From Bog-752 sp963799395 (GTDB lineage: Bacteria; Actinomycetota; Thermoleophilia; UBA2241), in NCBI GenBank assembly GCA_963799395.1, contig CAWCWZ010000043.1, forward strand, positions 62,001 to 126,000: DNA of 64,000 nucleotides, written 5' to 3'. Both the position numbers and the translations under genes were made by a program. Below the pieces are notes generated by a model. That model was given only the letters and a program-made list of their open reading frames with translations. It was not told the DNA's origin and searched no databases. How positions within the stretch are numbered: the stretch's first letter is position 1; each line of letters starts with the position of its first letter. Below are positions 20,770-30,803 of the stretch, piece by piece.

Positions 20770-21531
20770 TTACTCCCGACGATCCGAAGCGGTCGGAAAA
20801 CGAAAACCGCGGGCGGCGCGCGCAAACGTGAACGCATGCGGCTCGCAGCCCGCGTGTCTCAAAGCGGTGGAACACGCGTGTAGTGTCTCACCCGTCGTGT
20901 AGACGTCGTCAACAACTAGCACAGTTCTCACTCTACCCGCTTTATCGACCATTCTGTCGTCGAGCCTGAATGCCGAGCGCACGTTGGCGGCGCGCTCGGC
21001 GGCGCCGAGCCCACTCTGACGGCGGCCGCGGCGCGTGCGCACGAGGAGCGAGGCGAACGGCAGGCCGACGCCGTCGGCGAGGCGCCGCCCCAGCAGCGCC
21101 GCCTGGTCGAAGCCACGCTCGAGATCGCGGTCGGGGTGGACCGGCACACAGGTGACGAGGTCGACGCCGGCGTCGCCGCCGAGGGCCGCCACGGTCTGCT
21201 CGAACGGGAGTCTCGCGAGGTCGGCCATCTCGCCGGCGAGCGAGCGCAACGCCCGGAACTTGCAGGCCGTCACCAGCCGTCGCGCCGGACCGTCGTAGAG
21301 ATAAGCGGCCCGGGCCGTGACGAAGGCGAGCTCGCGGCCGCGGCACTCCGGGCACTCGCTCCGCGCTCGGGCGAGCGGCGCGCCGCAGCGGGCGCACACG
21401 GTGGCCGGCAGCGGCACGAGGGACGGCGCGCAGGCCTCGCAGAGCCAGCCGCCGGCGCGGCCGCAGCAGACGCAGCGCCTGGGCAGGAAGAGGTCGACGA
21501 CCCCCTCGGCCAGCCGGCCGAGCGAGGTCAC
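20770..21531 (-). CDS. comFC: ComF-family phosphoribosyltransferase-like protein
   Basis: The N terminus holds zinc-finger cysteines (CVCCGRAGGWLCEAC, CARCG, CPEC). The C-terminal phosphoribosyltransferase domain has VPVHPDRDLERGFDQAALL and the PRPP loop VLVVDDVYTTGET. The family is needed for DNA uptake in competent bacteria; its reaction is not settled. Length is 253 residues. GTG 21531 overlaps the stop of the upstream pyrophosphorylase gene (GTGA, 21528-21531). The stop lies just 13 bases before the hpf ATG. Confidence 0.92.
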   Translation of the reverse strand: MTSLGRLAEGVVDLFLPRRCVCCGRAGGWLCEACAPSLVPLPATVCARCGAPLARARSECPECRGRELAFVTARAAYLYDGPARRLVTACKFRALRSLAGEMADLARLPFEQTVAALGGDAGVDLVTCVPVHPDRDLERGFDQAALLGRRLADGVGLPFASLLVRTRRGRRQSGLGAAERAANVRSAFRLDDRMVDKAGRVRTVLVVDDVYTTGETLHACSTALRHAGCEPHAFTFARAARGFRFPTASDRRE

Positions 21532-22669
21532 GCGCGCGGTCCGGGCCCGCCGGCGGCGGCTACCGCGGTCTGCGGGGCGAGCCGGGCGTCGGCCTTGACG
21601 ACGGCGCCGGCGCCGACGGTACAGCCCTCGCCGATGACCGCGCCACTGTGTACGGTGGCGTGCTCGCCGATGCGTACGCCGCGGCCGACGATGCCGCCGG
21701 CCAGGGACGCGCCACGCCCGGTGGCGGTGCCGTTCCAGTGAATGACTCCTTCGAGGACGGCGCCCTGGCCGATGGTGCAGCCGTCGCCGATGACGAGCGG
21801 TCCGACCAGCCTGGCCTCGACGGCCACATGACAGCCGTCGCCGATCAGGACCGGCGGCACGATCTCGGCGTCGCCGGCCACCTCGGTGCCCTCGCCGACC
21901 CACACGCCGAGCCGCAGCTCGCGGCCGGGGAGCGTGACGGCAACGCGACCGAGCAGGGCGTCGAAGTTGCCGCGACGGTACTCGTGGATGCTGCCGACGT
22001 CGTTCCAGTAGCTGTCGAGGCGCCACACGTGGAACGGCTCATCGTCGGCGAGCAGCCGCGGAAAGACGTCTTTGGCGTAGTCGACGAACGTCTTGGGCGG
22101 GATGAGGTCGAAGATCGCCGGCTCGAAGGCGTAGATGCCGCAGTTGCAGAGGTTCGACAGGGCGTCGGCCCTGGCCGGCTTTTCCTGGAAGCCCGTGACG
22201 CGTCCGACCGGATCGTGGACCACGACGCCGTAGTGTGACGGATCGTCGACCTCTTTGACGGCGATGGTGGCGATCGCGCCGCGGGCGTGGTGGGCGGCCA
22301 CGAGCGACGAGACGTCGGCGTCGGTGAGGGCGTCGCCGCTGACGACGACGAAGGTGCCGCCGCCGAGCAGCTCGCGGAAGCCGCCGGTGCCGCCGGCGGT
22401 ACCCATCAGCTTCTCTTCGAACAGGTAGTGAGCCTTGACACCGAAGGCTTCGCCGTCGCCGAAGTAGCCCTGGATGTCGCCGGCGTAGTGATGCAGATTG
22501 ACGCAGACCTCGGTCACGCCGTGGCGGGCCAGCAGGCGCAGGATGTGTTCCATGACCGGGCGATTGACGATGGGCGCCATGGGTTTGGCGGTGCGGTCGG
22601 TGAGCGGCGCGAGGCGCGTGCCGAGTCCGGCGGCCATGATGTGGGCCTTGGGCGCCCCGCCGGCGGCGC

Positions 22670-22673
<4 letters not shown>
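21528..22673 (-). CDS. NDP-sugar pyrophosphorylase (mannose-1-P guanylyltransferase type)
   Basis: The nucleotidyltransferase domain begins AHIMAAGLGTRLAPLTDRTAKPM, the nucleotide-binding signature, and includes SGDALTDAD (metal Asp). Residues ~245-370 form a left-handed beta-helix of hexapeptide repeats (IGDGCHV, IGDGCTIGQGAVLEG, IGEHATVHSGAVIGEGCTVG). It makes an activated sugar (GDP-mannose or dTDP/UDP-sugar) for envelope glycans. Length is 381 residues. GTG 22673 overlaps the mtnA stop (GTGA). A second pyrophosphorylase of the same layout lies at 28191. Confidence 0.9.
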
Positions 22674-23761
<1,088 letters not shown>

Positions 23762-23762
23762 C

Positions 23763-25033
23763 TCAGGTGCCCTGGTCCCAGGAGGCCAGGTACTTCGCCT
23801 GCTCGTCGGTGAGCGTGTCGATGGCGAGACCCATGGTCTCGAGCTTGAGACGGGCGATCTCGTGCGTCGATCTCGGCGGGCACCACGTAGACCTGCTTCT
23901 GCAGCTCGGCGTGGTGGGCGACCATGTACTCGGCCGCGAGCGACTGGTTGGCGAAGCTCATGTCCATGACCGCCGCGGGGTGGCCTTCGGCGGCCGACAG
24001 GTTGACGAGGCGGCCCTCGGCCAGCAGGTAGATACGCCGGCCGTCGGCCATCGTGTATTCGTCGACGAACTCGCGCACGCGGCGCTTGCCGGTGGCCAGC
24101 GCTTCGAGGGCCGGGATGTCGATCTCGACGTTGAAGTGCCCGGTGTTGGCGACGATCGCGCCGTCGGGCATGACCTCGAAGTGCTCCTTGCGGATGACGT
24201 GGATGTCGCCGGTCGCGGTGACGAACAGGCGAGCGACCCTGGCCGCTTCGGCGATCGGCATGACCCGAAAGCCGTCCATGACCGCTTCGATGGCCTTGAG
24301 GGGGTCGACTTCGAGGACGATGACGTCGGCCCCGTGGCCCTTCATGCGCATCGCCAGGCCGCGGCCGCACCAGCCGTAGCCGGCGACGCAGACGGTGGTG
24401 CCGGCGAGCAGGATGTTGGTGGCCCGCACCACGCCGTCGAGGGTGGACTGACCGGTGCCGTAGCGGTTGTCGAACATGTGCTTGGTGTTGGCCTCGTTGA
24501 CGGCCACGATCGGGAACATGAGGCGGCCCTCGGCTTCGAGCGCCTTGAGGCGGATGACGCCGGTGGTGGTCTCTTCGGTGCCGCCGATGATGTCGGCGGC
24601 CATGTCGGGCCGCTCGCCGTGCAGCACGCCGATGACGTCGGCGCCGTCGTCCATGGTGATGTTGGGACGGTGGTCGACGGCGGCGTTGATGTGGGCGTAG
24701 TAGGTGGCGTCGTCCTCGCCCTTGATGGCGTAGACGCGGATGCCGTACTCGGCGACGAGGGCGGCCGCGACGTCGTCTTGCGTGCTGAGCGGGTTGCGAG
24801 GCGCACAGCACGATGTCGGCGCCGCCGGCCTTGAGGGTGCGCATGAGGTTGGCGGTCTCGGTCGTGACGTGCAGGCAGGCGCCGACGCGCACGCCGGCCA
24901 GCGGCTTCTCGCGCGCGAAGCGCTCGCGGATGGAGGCCAGCACCGGCATGTGCATGTCGGCCCACTCGATGCGCAGCACGCCTGCCGGCGCGAGCGACTG
25001 GTCTTTGATGTCGTACTGGGCTGTGGCGCTCAC
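23763..25033 (-). CDS. ahcY: Adenosylhomocysteinase, two frame breaks
   Basis: It hydrolyses S-adenosylhomocysteine to homocysteine and adenosine, recycling the product of methyltransferases. GTG 25033 (GGGAG upstream) gives SATAQYDIKDQSLAPAG. A frame change near 24796 joins NPLSTQDDVAAAL; then NEANTKHMFDNRYGTGQS, the NAD site CVAGYGWCGRGLAMRMKGHG, and NTGHFNVEID. A second change near 23867 joins HEIARLKLETMG to the C terminus ending near TDEQAKYLASWDQGT. The length of about 423 residues is normal. It lies between a phosphorylase-like gene and mtnA, so the cluster covers methionine-cycle by-products. Confidence 0.95.
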
Positions 25034-25054
25034 GAGTTTCTCCCGGTCGTAAGG

Positions 25055-25678
25055 TTAACGGCCGCTCGGCACGCCGCAGGCGGCGACCCCGAGGCCGTGT
25101 AGGGCGGCTATGATCGCTACGTCGATGAGGCAGTCGCAAACCGCCGGACACCCGGCGGCGGCGACGGCCCGCCGTTCGAACGGCGAGAGATCGGCGACCC
25201 TCGCGACCCCCGCCACGGCGACAACAGAGTATACACGGCCCCTCACGACGTCACGAACGTGGCCGATGATCGTCTCCGGTTGATAAACGCCGGTCAGCGA
25301 GGGAAACGGCTGAGGGCCAAGGCTGCGGGGACCGCTCACGGGGCGGCGCCCCGTGAGCGGTCCCCGCAGCCTCGTGTTGACGTGATCGCTGACGATTACG
25401 AAGTCGGGCGCCGGCTCGGCCGAGACCCAGCGCAGTGGCACCACGAGACCGATGGTCGGCGCGGCGCCCGCCGGCGCTGCGGCCGCCACGGCGCCGAGCA
25501 GCTCGAACAGCTCTCCCCGCCAGGGGGCCGCCACCCGCAGCGTGTCGAGGTCGACGACCGTGGGGACGGCGCCCGGGAACAGCGCCGCCGCCGGCGACCA
25601 GGGCGCAAGCGGCGCGGCCACGAGGAGCGGCGCGACGACCGGTTCCGGGGGGCGCTCCGCGGGCGAGGTGCGGCTCAC
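25055..25678 (-). CDS. Divergent purine-nucleoside-phosphorylase-like protein
   Basis: Residues ~90-140 follow the phosphorylase substrate region: VIVSDHVN, then PSLTGVYQPE, and a C-terminal block (SPFERRAVAAAGCPAVCDCL ... AALHGLGVAACGV) that aligns in spacing with the conserved helix and strand of PNP/MTAP enzymes. The N-terminal phosphate loop usually found (GxGxG, His) is missing and the protein is short (207 residues against ~270), so activity is uncertain. In context it could supply methylthioadenosine or adenosine cleavage for mtnA and ahcY (inference). GTG start at 25678. A 53-bp palindrome spans the segment between DHVN and the next block. Confidence 0.5.
   Translation of the reverse strand: MSRTSPAERPPEPVVAPLLVAAPLAPWSPAAALFPGAVPTVVDLDTLRVAAPWRGELFELLGAVAAAAPAGAAPTIGLVVPLRWVSAEPAPDFVIVSDHVNTRLRGPLTGRRPVSGPRSLGPQPFPSLTGVYQPETIIGHVRDVVRGRVYSVVAVAGVARVADLSPFERRAVAAAGCPAVCDCLIDVAIIAALHGLGVAACGVPSGR
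25320..25372. repeat. 53-bp perfect palindrome inside the phosphorylase-like gene
   Basis: Arms of 26 bases (25320-25345 and 25347-25372) are exact reverse complements around one central base. It falls in the loop that follows the DHVN motif. Confidence 0.95.
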
Positions 25679-25720
25679 TTTTCGGCCCTTCCGAGGTGCC
25701 GGAGGGCGGCGCGGGGCCGT

Positions 25721-26845
25721 CTACGACAGCCCCGCGCCGCCCTCGTCCGCCAGGCGCGTCTTGAACTCTTCGAGGACCGTGACCGGCCCCGGGTCGACGC
25801 CGTACAGCAGGGCGAGGTAGAGCGAGGCGAAATCGCCGACGTAGGCGCTCGACAGGACGCGGGCCAGCGGCAGATCGCCGCGCGCCGCCACGCGCACCAC
25901 ACCGGCCGCCCGCGACTGCATGCTCGCGGCCGTCAGGGCCAGCCGGCGGCGCAGGCGCTCGTCGCCGGCGGGATCGTCGAGCAGCACCAGCACCGCGCGC
26001 CCGGCGACCCCGGGGTTCGTCTCCCAGCCGGCGAGCTCGTTGTGGTCGAGCTCGGGCAGCTCGTTGAAGAACGCCGGGGTCTTTGCGTTCTCGTTTAACT
26101 GGCCCTTCCAGCGCCGCGCGGCCGGTGCCGTGACCCCCGCGCCGTAGACCACGGGCAGACGGTCGAGCAGACGGCGGGCGATGCTCTTGGCCTCGTTGTC
26201 GTCGTCGGCGACCCCGGGCGCGAGCTCGCTTGCGAGCTCGGCTATGACCTCGATGGCCTCGGCGACCTGCTCGTCGAACCCGGGCGCGAGACCGGCGGCT
26301 TCGAGGGCGGCGCCGATCGGCGTCGACAGAAAGCCGATCGAGGCGCGCGGCTGCAGGCCGGCCGGCGCGCCGACCAGCGGCAGGCCGTGCCGTGCGGCCA
26401 GCTCAGAGAGGCGGCCGCCCGACGCCACGCACACCGGCCGGCAGCCGCGCGCCAGGGCGCGCGCGGCGCAGGCGAGCGTCTCTTCGGTGTTGCCCGAGTA
26501 GCTCACCGCCACGACCAGCGTCTGTTCGGACACCCAGGCCGGCAGCTCGTAGCCGCGCACGACCTGGTAGGGCACGGGCAGGCCGTCGAGACAGGCGCCG
26601 ACGACGTCGGCGCCGATGGCCGAGCCGCCCATACCGCACACGACGGCGCCGTTCGGCCTGTCGGCGGCCGCGAGCCGCTTGCCGGTGAGGGCCGCCACGG
26701 CGCGCGTGTAGCCCGACTCGAGCTGCTCGGACAGCCGCGCGACAGTGTCGAACTGACCGCTCGTGTCGAGCTCGGCGACACGCTCGGGGCCGAGGTCGGC
26801 GGACGCCACCCGCGGGCCCGCCCCGGCGACGCCGCCCTCGCTCAC
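25721..26845 (-). CDS. Bifunctional phosphoglucose/phosphomannose isomerase
   Basis: It interconverts glucose-6-P, fructose-6-P and mannose-6-P. It has two SIS folds: VVCGMGGSAIGADVVG and VAVSYSGNTEETL (phosphate-binding Ser/Thr) in the first; GAGVTAPAARRWKGQLNENAKTP split by the active-site Arg/Glu, ELPELDHNELAGWE in the second. Length 374 residues fits the short archaeal/actinobacterial family. GTG 26845 overlaps the phosphomannomutase stop (GTGA, 26842-26845). It feeds mannose-6-P to the mutase encoded just upstream. Confidence 0.93.
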   Translation of the reverse strand: MSEGGVAGAGPRVASADLGPERVAELDTSGQFDTVARLSEQLESGYTRAVAALTGKRLAAADRPNGAVVCGMGGSAIGADVVGACLDGLPVPYQVVRGYELPAWVSEQTLVVAVSYSGNTEETLACAARALARGCRPVCVASGGRLSELAARHGLPLVGAPAGLQPRASIGFLSTPIGAALEAAGLAPGFDEQVAEAIEVIAELASELAPGVADDDNEAKSIARRLLDRLPVVYGAGVTAPAARRWKGQLNENAKTPAFFNELPELDHNELAGWETNPGVAGRAVLVLLDDPAGDERLRRRLALTAASMQSRAAGVVRVAARGDLPLARVLSSAYVGDFASLYLALLYGVDPGPVTVLEEFKTRLADEGGAGLS

Positions 26846-28194
26846 GAGCCCTCCTCGAGGATCACCGACAGCACGAGGTCGCGCTTCTCCTCCATCTGGG
26901 CCGCGCTCGTGGCGCCGAGATTGAGACGCAGCAGCGGCTCGGTGTTCGACGGCCGCACGTTGAAATGCCAGTCGGGGTAGTCGACCGAGACGCCGTCCAG
27001 GTGGGCGATCTCGCCGTCGGCGAAGCGCCGCTCGATGCGGGCAAGGGCCGCCGGCACGTCGGCGACCCGCGAGTTGATCTCGCCCGAGATGAAGTACGTC
27101 GAGCGTAGCGGCGCGAGCAGCTCGGCCATGGTCGCCCGCTTGCGCGACAAGAGCTCGAGGATGAGCAGCGCCGGGATGAAGCCGGAGTCGGCGTTGTGGT
27201 TGGCCTGGAAGTAGTAGTGGCCCGAGACCTCGCCGCCGAACAGCACGGACTCGCGCCGCATGCGCTGCTTGAAGAAGGCGTGCCCCACGCGGTTCATGAG
27301 CGCCTCGCCGCCGGCGGCCCGGATGGTGTCGGGCACCGCCCGGCTGGCCCGCAGGTCGTAGAGGATCTTCGCGCCGGGGTGGCGGGCGAGCAGCGCCTCG
27401 GCGAGCAGCGCGGTGACGAAGTCGCCGGGCACGAAGGCGCCGTTCTCGTCGATGAAGAAGCAGCGGTCGGCGTCGCCGTCCCAGGCGATGCCGAGGTCGG
27501 CCTTTTCGGTGACGACGCGTTCGCGCAGCTCGCGGCTGTTCTGCTCGAGCAGGGGATTGGGTTCGTGATTGGGGAACCGGCCGTCGACTTTGAAGTACAG
27601 CTCGACCCGTGCGATGGGCGTGCGGTCGAAGACCAGCGGAGCGAGCTTGCCGGCGGCGCCATTGGCGGCGTCCATGACGACGTGGCAGGGGTGCAGAGCG
27701 CCAGCGTCGACCTGGGCCAGCAGGTGCTCCACGTAGTCGGGGTAGAGATCGTCGGCGATGAGATGCGGCTCGGCCGCGGCCGGGGCCGGGTCCATGTCGA
27801 GGACGCGGCGCTTGAGCTCGGGGATGCCGGCGTCGCCCGACAGGGGCAGCGCCCCCTCGCCGACGAGCTTCATGCCGTTGTACCGTGGCGGGTTGTGCGA
27901 CGCCGTCACGGCGGCGCCGCCGTCGAAACCACGGTCGGCGACGCCGAAGTAGAGCATCTCGGTGGGGATCATGCCGAACCCGGTCACCCGGGCGCCGACC
28001 GCCTCGGCCCCCACGGCGAAGGCGGCGGCGAGCTCGGGCGACGAGAGTCGCGGGTCGTGACCGACCGCCAAGCGCCGCGCGCCGAGCTGGGCGGCGAGGG
28101 CGGCGCCGATGCGCCGCGCGCCCTCGGCGTCGAGCTCCTGCGGGTACAGGCCGCGCACGTCGTAGGCCTTGAAGGCATCGGGCGAGACGGTCAT
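26842..28194 (-). CDS. manB: Phosphomannomutase/phosphoglucomutase
   Basis: It moves phosphate between C6 and C1 of mannose or glucose. The four family blocks are present: FKAYDVRG at the N terminus, the phosphoserine loop TASHNPPRYNGMK, the metal loop DGDADRC, the sugar loop GGEVSGHYYF, and the C-terminal phosphate site RPSNTEPLLRLN. Length is 450 residues. It starts at ATG 28194, overlapping the stop of the upstream pyrophosphorylase (ATGA). With the isomerase and the pyrophosphorylase it forms a complete mannose-6-P to GDP-mannose route (inference on nucleotide). Confidence 0.95.
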   Translation of the reverse strand: MTVSPDAFKAYDVRGLYPQELDAEGARRIGAALAAQLGARRLAVGHDPRLSSPELAAAFAVGAEAVGARVTGFGMIPTEMLYFGVADRGFDGGAAVTASHNPPRYNGMKLVGEGALPLSGDAGIPELKRRVLDMDPAPAAAEPHLIADDLYPDYVEHLLAQVDAGALHPCHVVMDAANGAAGKLAPLVFDRTPIARVELYFKVDGRFPNHEPNPLLEQNSRELRERVVTEKADLGIAWDGDADRCFFIDENGAFVPGDFVTALLAEALLARHPGAKILYDLRASRAVPDTIRAAGGEALMNRVGHAFFKQRMRRESVLFGGEVSGHYYFQANHNADSGFIPALLILELLSRKRATMAELLAPLRSTYFISGEINSRVADVPAALARIERRFADGEIAHLDGVSVDYPDWHFNVRPSNTEPLLRLNLGATSAAQMEEKRDLVLSVILEEGS

Positions 28195-29357
28195 CGGCCC
28201 TCCACTCCGTCGAACTCGCGGAACTTCATGGCGCCGTCGGCCAGCACCGTTCCGGGAAACAGGCAGCAGCCGTTGGCGATGACGTTGTCGGCGCCAACGC
28301 GGCAGCCGGCGCCGACTACGGCGTTCACGAGGTGGCTGTCGTCGCCCAGAGAGGCGCCGCTGACGATGACGCTGCGCTGGATCGTGGCCCGCTCACCGAC
28401 CGTCACGCCGTCCTGGACGACCGACTCGACGATCTCGGCGCCGGCGCCGACGCGGCAGCCGGCGCCGACCACGGCGAGCGGGCCGACGCGGCTGCCGGGG
28501 GCGAGGGTCGTGCCGCCGGCGACGTGCGCCGGCGGCACGACCCTCGCCCCCGGCGCGACGACCGCGTCGGGCGCCACGAACAGATACGAAGGACCGAGGT
28601 CGCGCGCGACGCTCGTCGCGATCGTGTTCTGCAGCAGGTCGAAGTGAGCCTGGAGGTAGCTTTCGGGGGTGCCGATGTCGCGCCAGTAGGCGTCGGCCAC
28701 GAAGGCGAAGAGACGGCCGGCGGCGGCGAGCTCGGGGAACACCCCGCGCTCGATCGACAGCGGGCGTCCGGCCGGGATCATGTCGAGCACCTCGGGTTCG
28801 AGCAGGTAGACGCCGGCGTTGATCAGCGCGCCGTGGGCCGGCACGGCATACTCGGCGCCGGGCTTTTCGATGAACTCGGCCACGCGGCCGTCGTCGGCGA
28901 TCTCGACGAGGCCGTAGCGGCGCGGGTCGTCGACCCGGGTGAGCAGGACCGTCGCGAGTCCTCCTCGCTCCTCGTGCAAGGTGCGCATGGCGGTGAGGTC
29001 GACGTCGGTCAGGACGTCGCCGTTGAAGGCGAACAGGCAGCCGTCGTCGAGTTCGTCGCGCACGTTCCTGATGGCGCCGGCGGTGCCCAGCGGCTGGTCT
29101 TCGACCACGTAGCGCACCGTCAGGCCGTACTGGGCGCCGTCGCCGATCGCGTCCTCGAGCGCATGAGCCAGGTAGCCGGCCGAAAAGACGGCCCGCTCCA
29201 CACCGTGACGGGCGAGGTTCTCGAGGATGTAGCCGACGAACGGCCGGCCGACCAGCGGCACGACCGGCTTGGGAACGAGTGAGGTGATCGGCCGCAGTCG
29301 GGTACCCTCGCCGCCGACCAGGACGACCGCCTGAGCGCACGACGAACCGCCGGACAC
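28191..29357 (-). CDS. NDP-sugar pyrophosphorylase, second copy
   Basis: The N-terminal signature is AVVLVGGEGTRLRPITSLVP and the metal motif FNGDVLTDVDL. KPVVPLVGRPFVGYIL and TPESYLQAHFDLL are typical. The C-terminal hexapeptide helix (~265-375) includes GCRVGAGAEIVESVVQDG and GASLGDDSHLVNAVVGAG. Length is 388 residues. The GTG at 29357 follows the UDP-glucose dehydrogenase stop by 11 bases. The mannose-1-P guanylyltransferase call comes from the neighbours. A 61-bp hairpin sequence lies in the repeat domain. Confidence 0.9.
   Translation of the reverse strand: MSGGSSCAQAVVLVGGEGTRLRPITSLVPKPVVPLVGRPFVGYILENLARHGVERAVFSAGYLAHALEDAIGDGAQYGLTVRYVVEDQPLGTAGAIRNVRDELDDGCLFAFNGDVLTDVDLTAMRTLHEERGGLATVLLTRVDDPRRYGLVEIADDGRVAEFIEKPGAEYAVPAHGALINAGVYLLEPEVLDMIPAGRPLSIERGVFPELAAAGRLFAFVADAYWRDIGTPESYLQAHFDLLQNTIATSVARDLGPSYLFVAPDAVVAPGARVVPPAHVAGGTTLAPGSRVGPLAVVGAGCRVGAGAEIVESVVQDGVTVGERATIQRSVIVSGASLGDDSHLVNAVVGAGCRVGADNVIANGCCLFPGTVLADGAMKFREFDGVEGR
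28494..28554. repeat. 28-bp-arm perfect inverted repeat inside the pyrophosphorylase
   Basis: Arms 28494-28521 and 28527-28554 are exact reverse complements around a 5-base spacer (ACGTG). The sequence encodes the turn between hexapeptide coils. Confidence 0.95.
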
Positions 29358-29368
29358 TGGGCCGGGCC

Positions 29369-30712
29369 CTACCTGGCTTCGTCGGAAGTGACCGGGTCGA
29401 CGGTCGCGGCCGACGAGTCGCTGGTGCCGATGCCGTCGTACGAGAGGCCGGCGGCGACGACGAGGCTCGGGTCGAGCACGTTGCGGCCGTCGATCACGTG
29501 GCGGCCGCGCATGCGTTCGCGGACCACGGACCAGTCGAGCGCGATGAACTCGGGCCACTCGGTGACCAGGATGGTCGCGTCGGCGTCGTCCAAGGCTTCG
29601 AGGGCGCTCGTGGCGATCTCGACGCCGGGGAACAGGTCGGCCCGCGAGCCGGGCGCCACCATGGGGTCGTAGGCGGAGACCCGGGCGCCCTCGGCGCGCA
29701 GCCGCGCAGCGAGCACGATGGAGGCCGCCTCGCGCAGGTCGTCGGTATGCGGCTTGAAGGTGAGTCCGAGGAGCGCCACGTGCTTGCCGCGCAGGCGGCC
29801 CACCCTCTCTTGCAGCTTGCCGACCACGCGCCGCTTCTGCAGGTGGTTCACCTCGATCACCGCGTTCAAAAGCTGGAAGTGATAGCCGGAGTTGCCGGCG
29901 AGCTGCTTGAGCGCCTGCACGTCTTTGGGAAAGCAGGAGCCGCCGTAGCCGATACCGGCCTGCAGGAAGTGCGGCCCGATGCGGTGATCGAGGCCCATGC
30001 CGTCGGCCACGGCGCGCACGTCGGCGCCCACGGCCTCGCACACGTTGGCGATCTCGTTGATGAACGAGATCTTGGTGGCCAGGAACGCGTTGGAGGCGTA
30101 CTTGATCATCTCGGCGGTGGCCACGCTGGTGCGCACCACGGTCGTGTCGATGCCGGCGAAGAGCTGCTGGACCTCGTCGCCGTACCGCTCGCTGTAGGCG
30201 CCGATCACGATGCGGTCGGGGTGTAGCACGTCGTCGACCGCGGCGCCCTCGCGCAGGAACTCGGGGTTGGAGACGTAGCCGATCGCCCCGGCGCCGGCGC
30301 CGTCGATCTCGGCCACGACACGTTCGCCGGTGCCCACCGGCACCGTGCTCTTCATGACGAGCAGACGCTCGCCATCGCGGGAGACGACGTCGCGCACGAC
30401 CCGCTCGACACGCGACAGGTCGGCGTCGCCCGACGGCGACGGCGGCGTGTCGACGGCGACGAACAGGATGCGCGAGCGCTCGCACAGCTCGTCGTAGGAG
30501 GTCGTGAACGACAGACGGTCGCGGGCGCCGGCCATGAGCTCGTCGAGCCCGGGCTCGTAGATCGGGACCTTGCCGGCACGCAGCGCCTCGATCTTGGCTT
30601 CGTCGACGTCGAGGCAGACGACGTCGTGACCGAGATGAGCGATGCAGACGGCCGTGACCAGGCCCACGTACCCGACCCCGATGACCCCGACGGGCCGCTG
30701 TGTCTGTGGCAC
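29369..30712 (-). CDS. ugd: UDP-glucose 6-dehydrogenase
   Basis: It oxidises UDP-glucose to UDP-glucuronate for acidic glycans. Rossmann motif VGVIGVGYVGLVTA binds NAD. The catalytic cysteine is in GYGGSCFPKD; other conserved parts are VDTPPSPSGDADLS, KSTVPVGTGE, SNPEFLREGAAVDD and GLTFKPHTDDLREA. Length is 447 residues. GTG start at 30712 (PQTQRPVGVIG). A hairpin separates it from the O-antigen-ligase-like gene upstream. Confidence 0.96.
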   Translation of the reverse strand: MPQTQRPVGVIGVGYVGLVTAVCIAHLGHDVVCLDVDEAKIEALRAGKVPIYEPGLDELMAGARDRLSFTTSYDELCERSRILFVAVDTPPSPSGDADLSRVERVVRDVVSRDGERLLVMKSTVPVGTGERVVAEIDGAGAGAIGYVSNPEFLREGAAVDDVLHPDRIVIGAYSERYGDEVQQLFAGIDTTVVRTSVATAEMIKYASNAFLATKISFINEIANVCEAVGADVRAVADGMGLDHRIGPHFLQAGIGYGGSCFPKDVQALKQLAGNSGYHFQLLNAVIEVNHLQKRRVVGKLQERVGRLRGKHVALLGLTFKPHTDDLREAASIVLAARLRAEGARVSAYDPMVAPGSRADLFPGVEIATSALEALDDADATILVTEWPEFIALDWSVVRERMRGRHVIDGRNVLDPSLVVAAGLSYDGIGTSDSSAATVDPVTSDEAR

Positions 30713-30739
30713 GGTACCCTACCCCCTCACTCACGCTGG

Positions 30740-30767
30740 CGGGCGCCTAGTCTACCATAGGCGCCCG
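30740..30767 (-). terminator. Hairpin after the polymerase/ligase gene
   Basis: A perfect 10-bp stem (30740-30749 with 30758-30767) has an 8-base loop, located 37 bases downstream of the ligase-like gene stop and upstream of ugd. No U tract is present. Confidence 0.5.
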
Positions 30768-30803
30768 ACGCGCCAGAGGCGCCGCGACGGCCTCGCGACG
30801 CGC

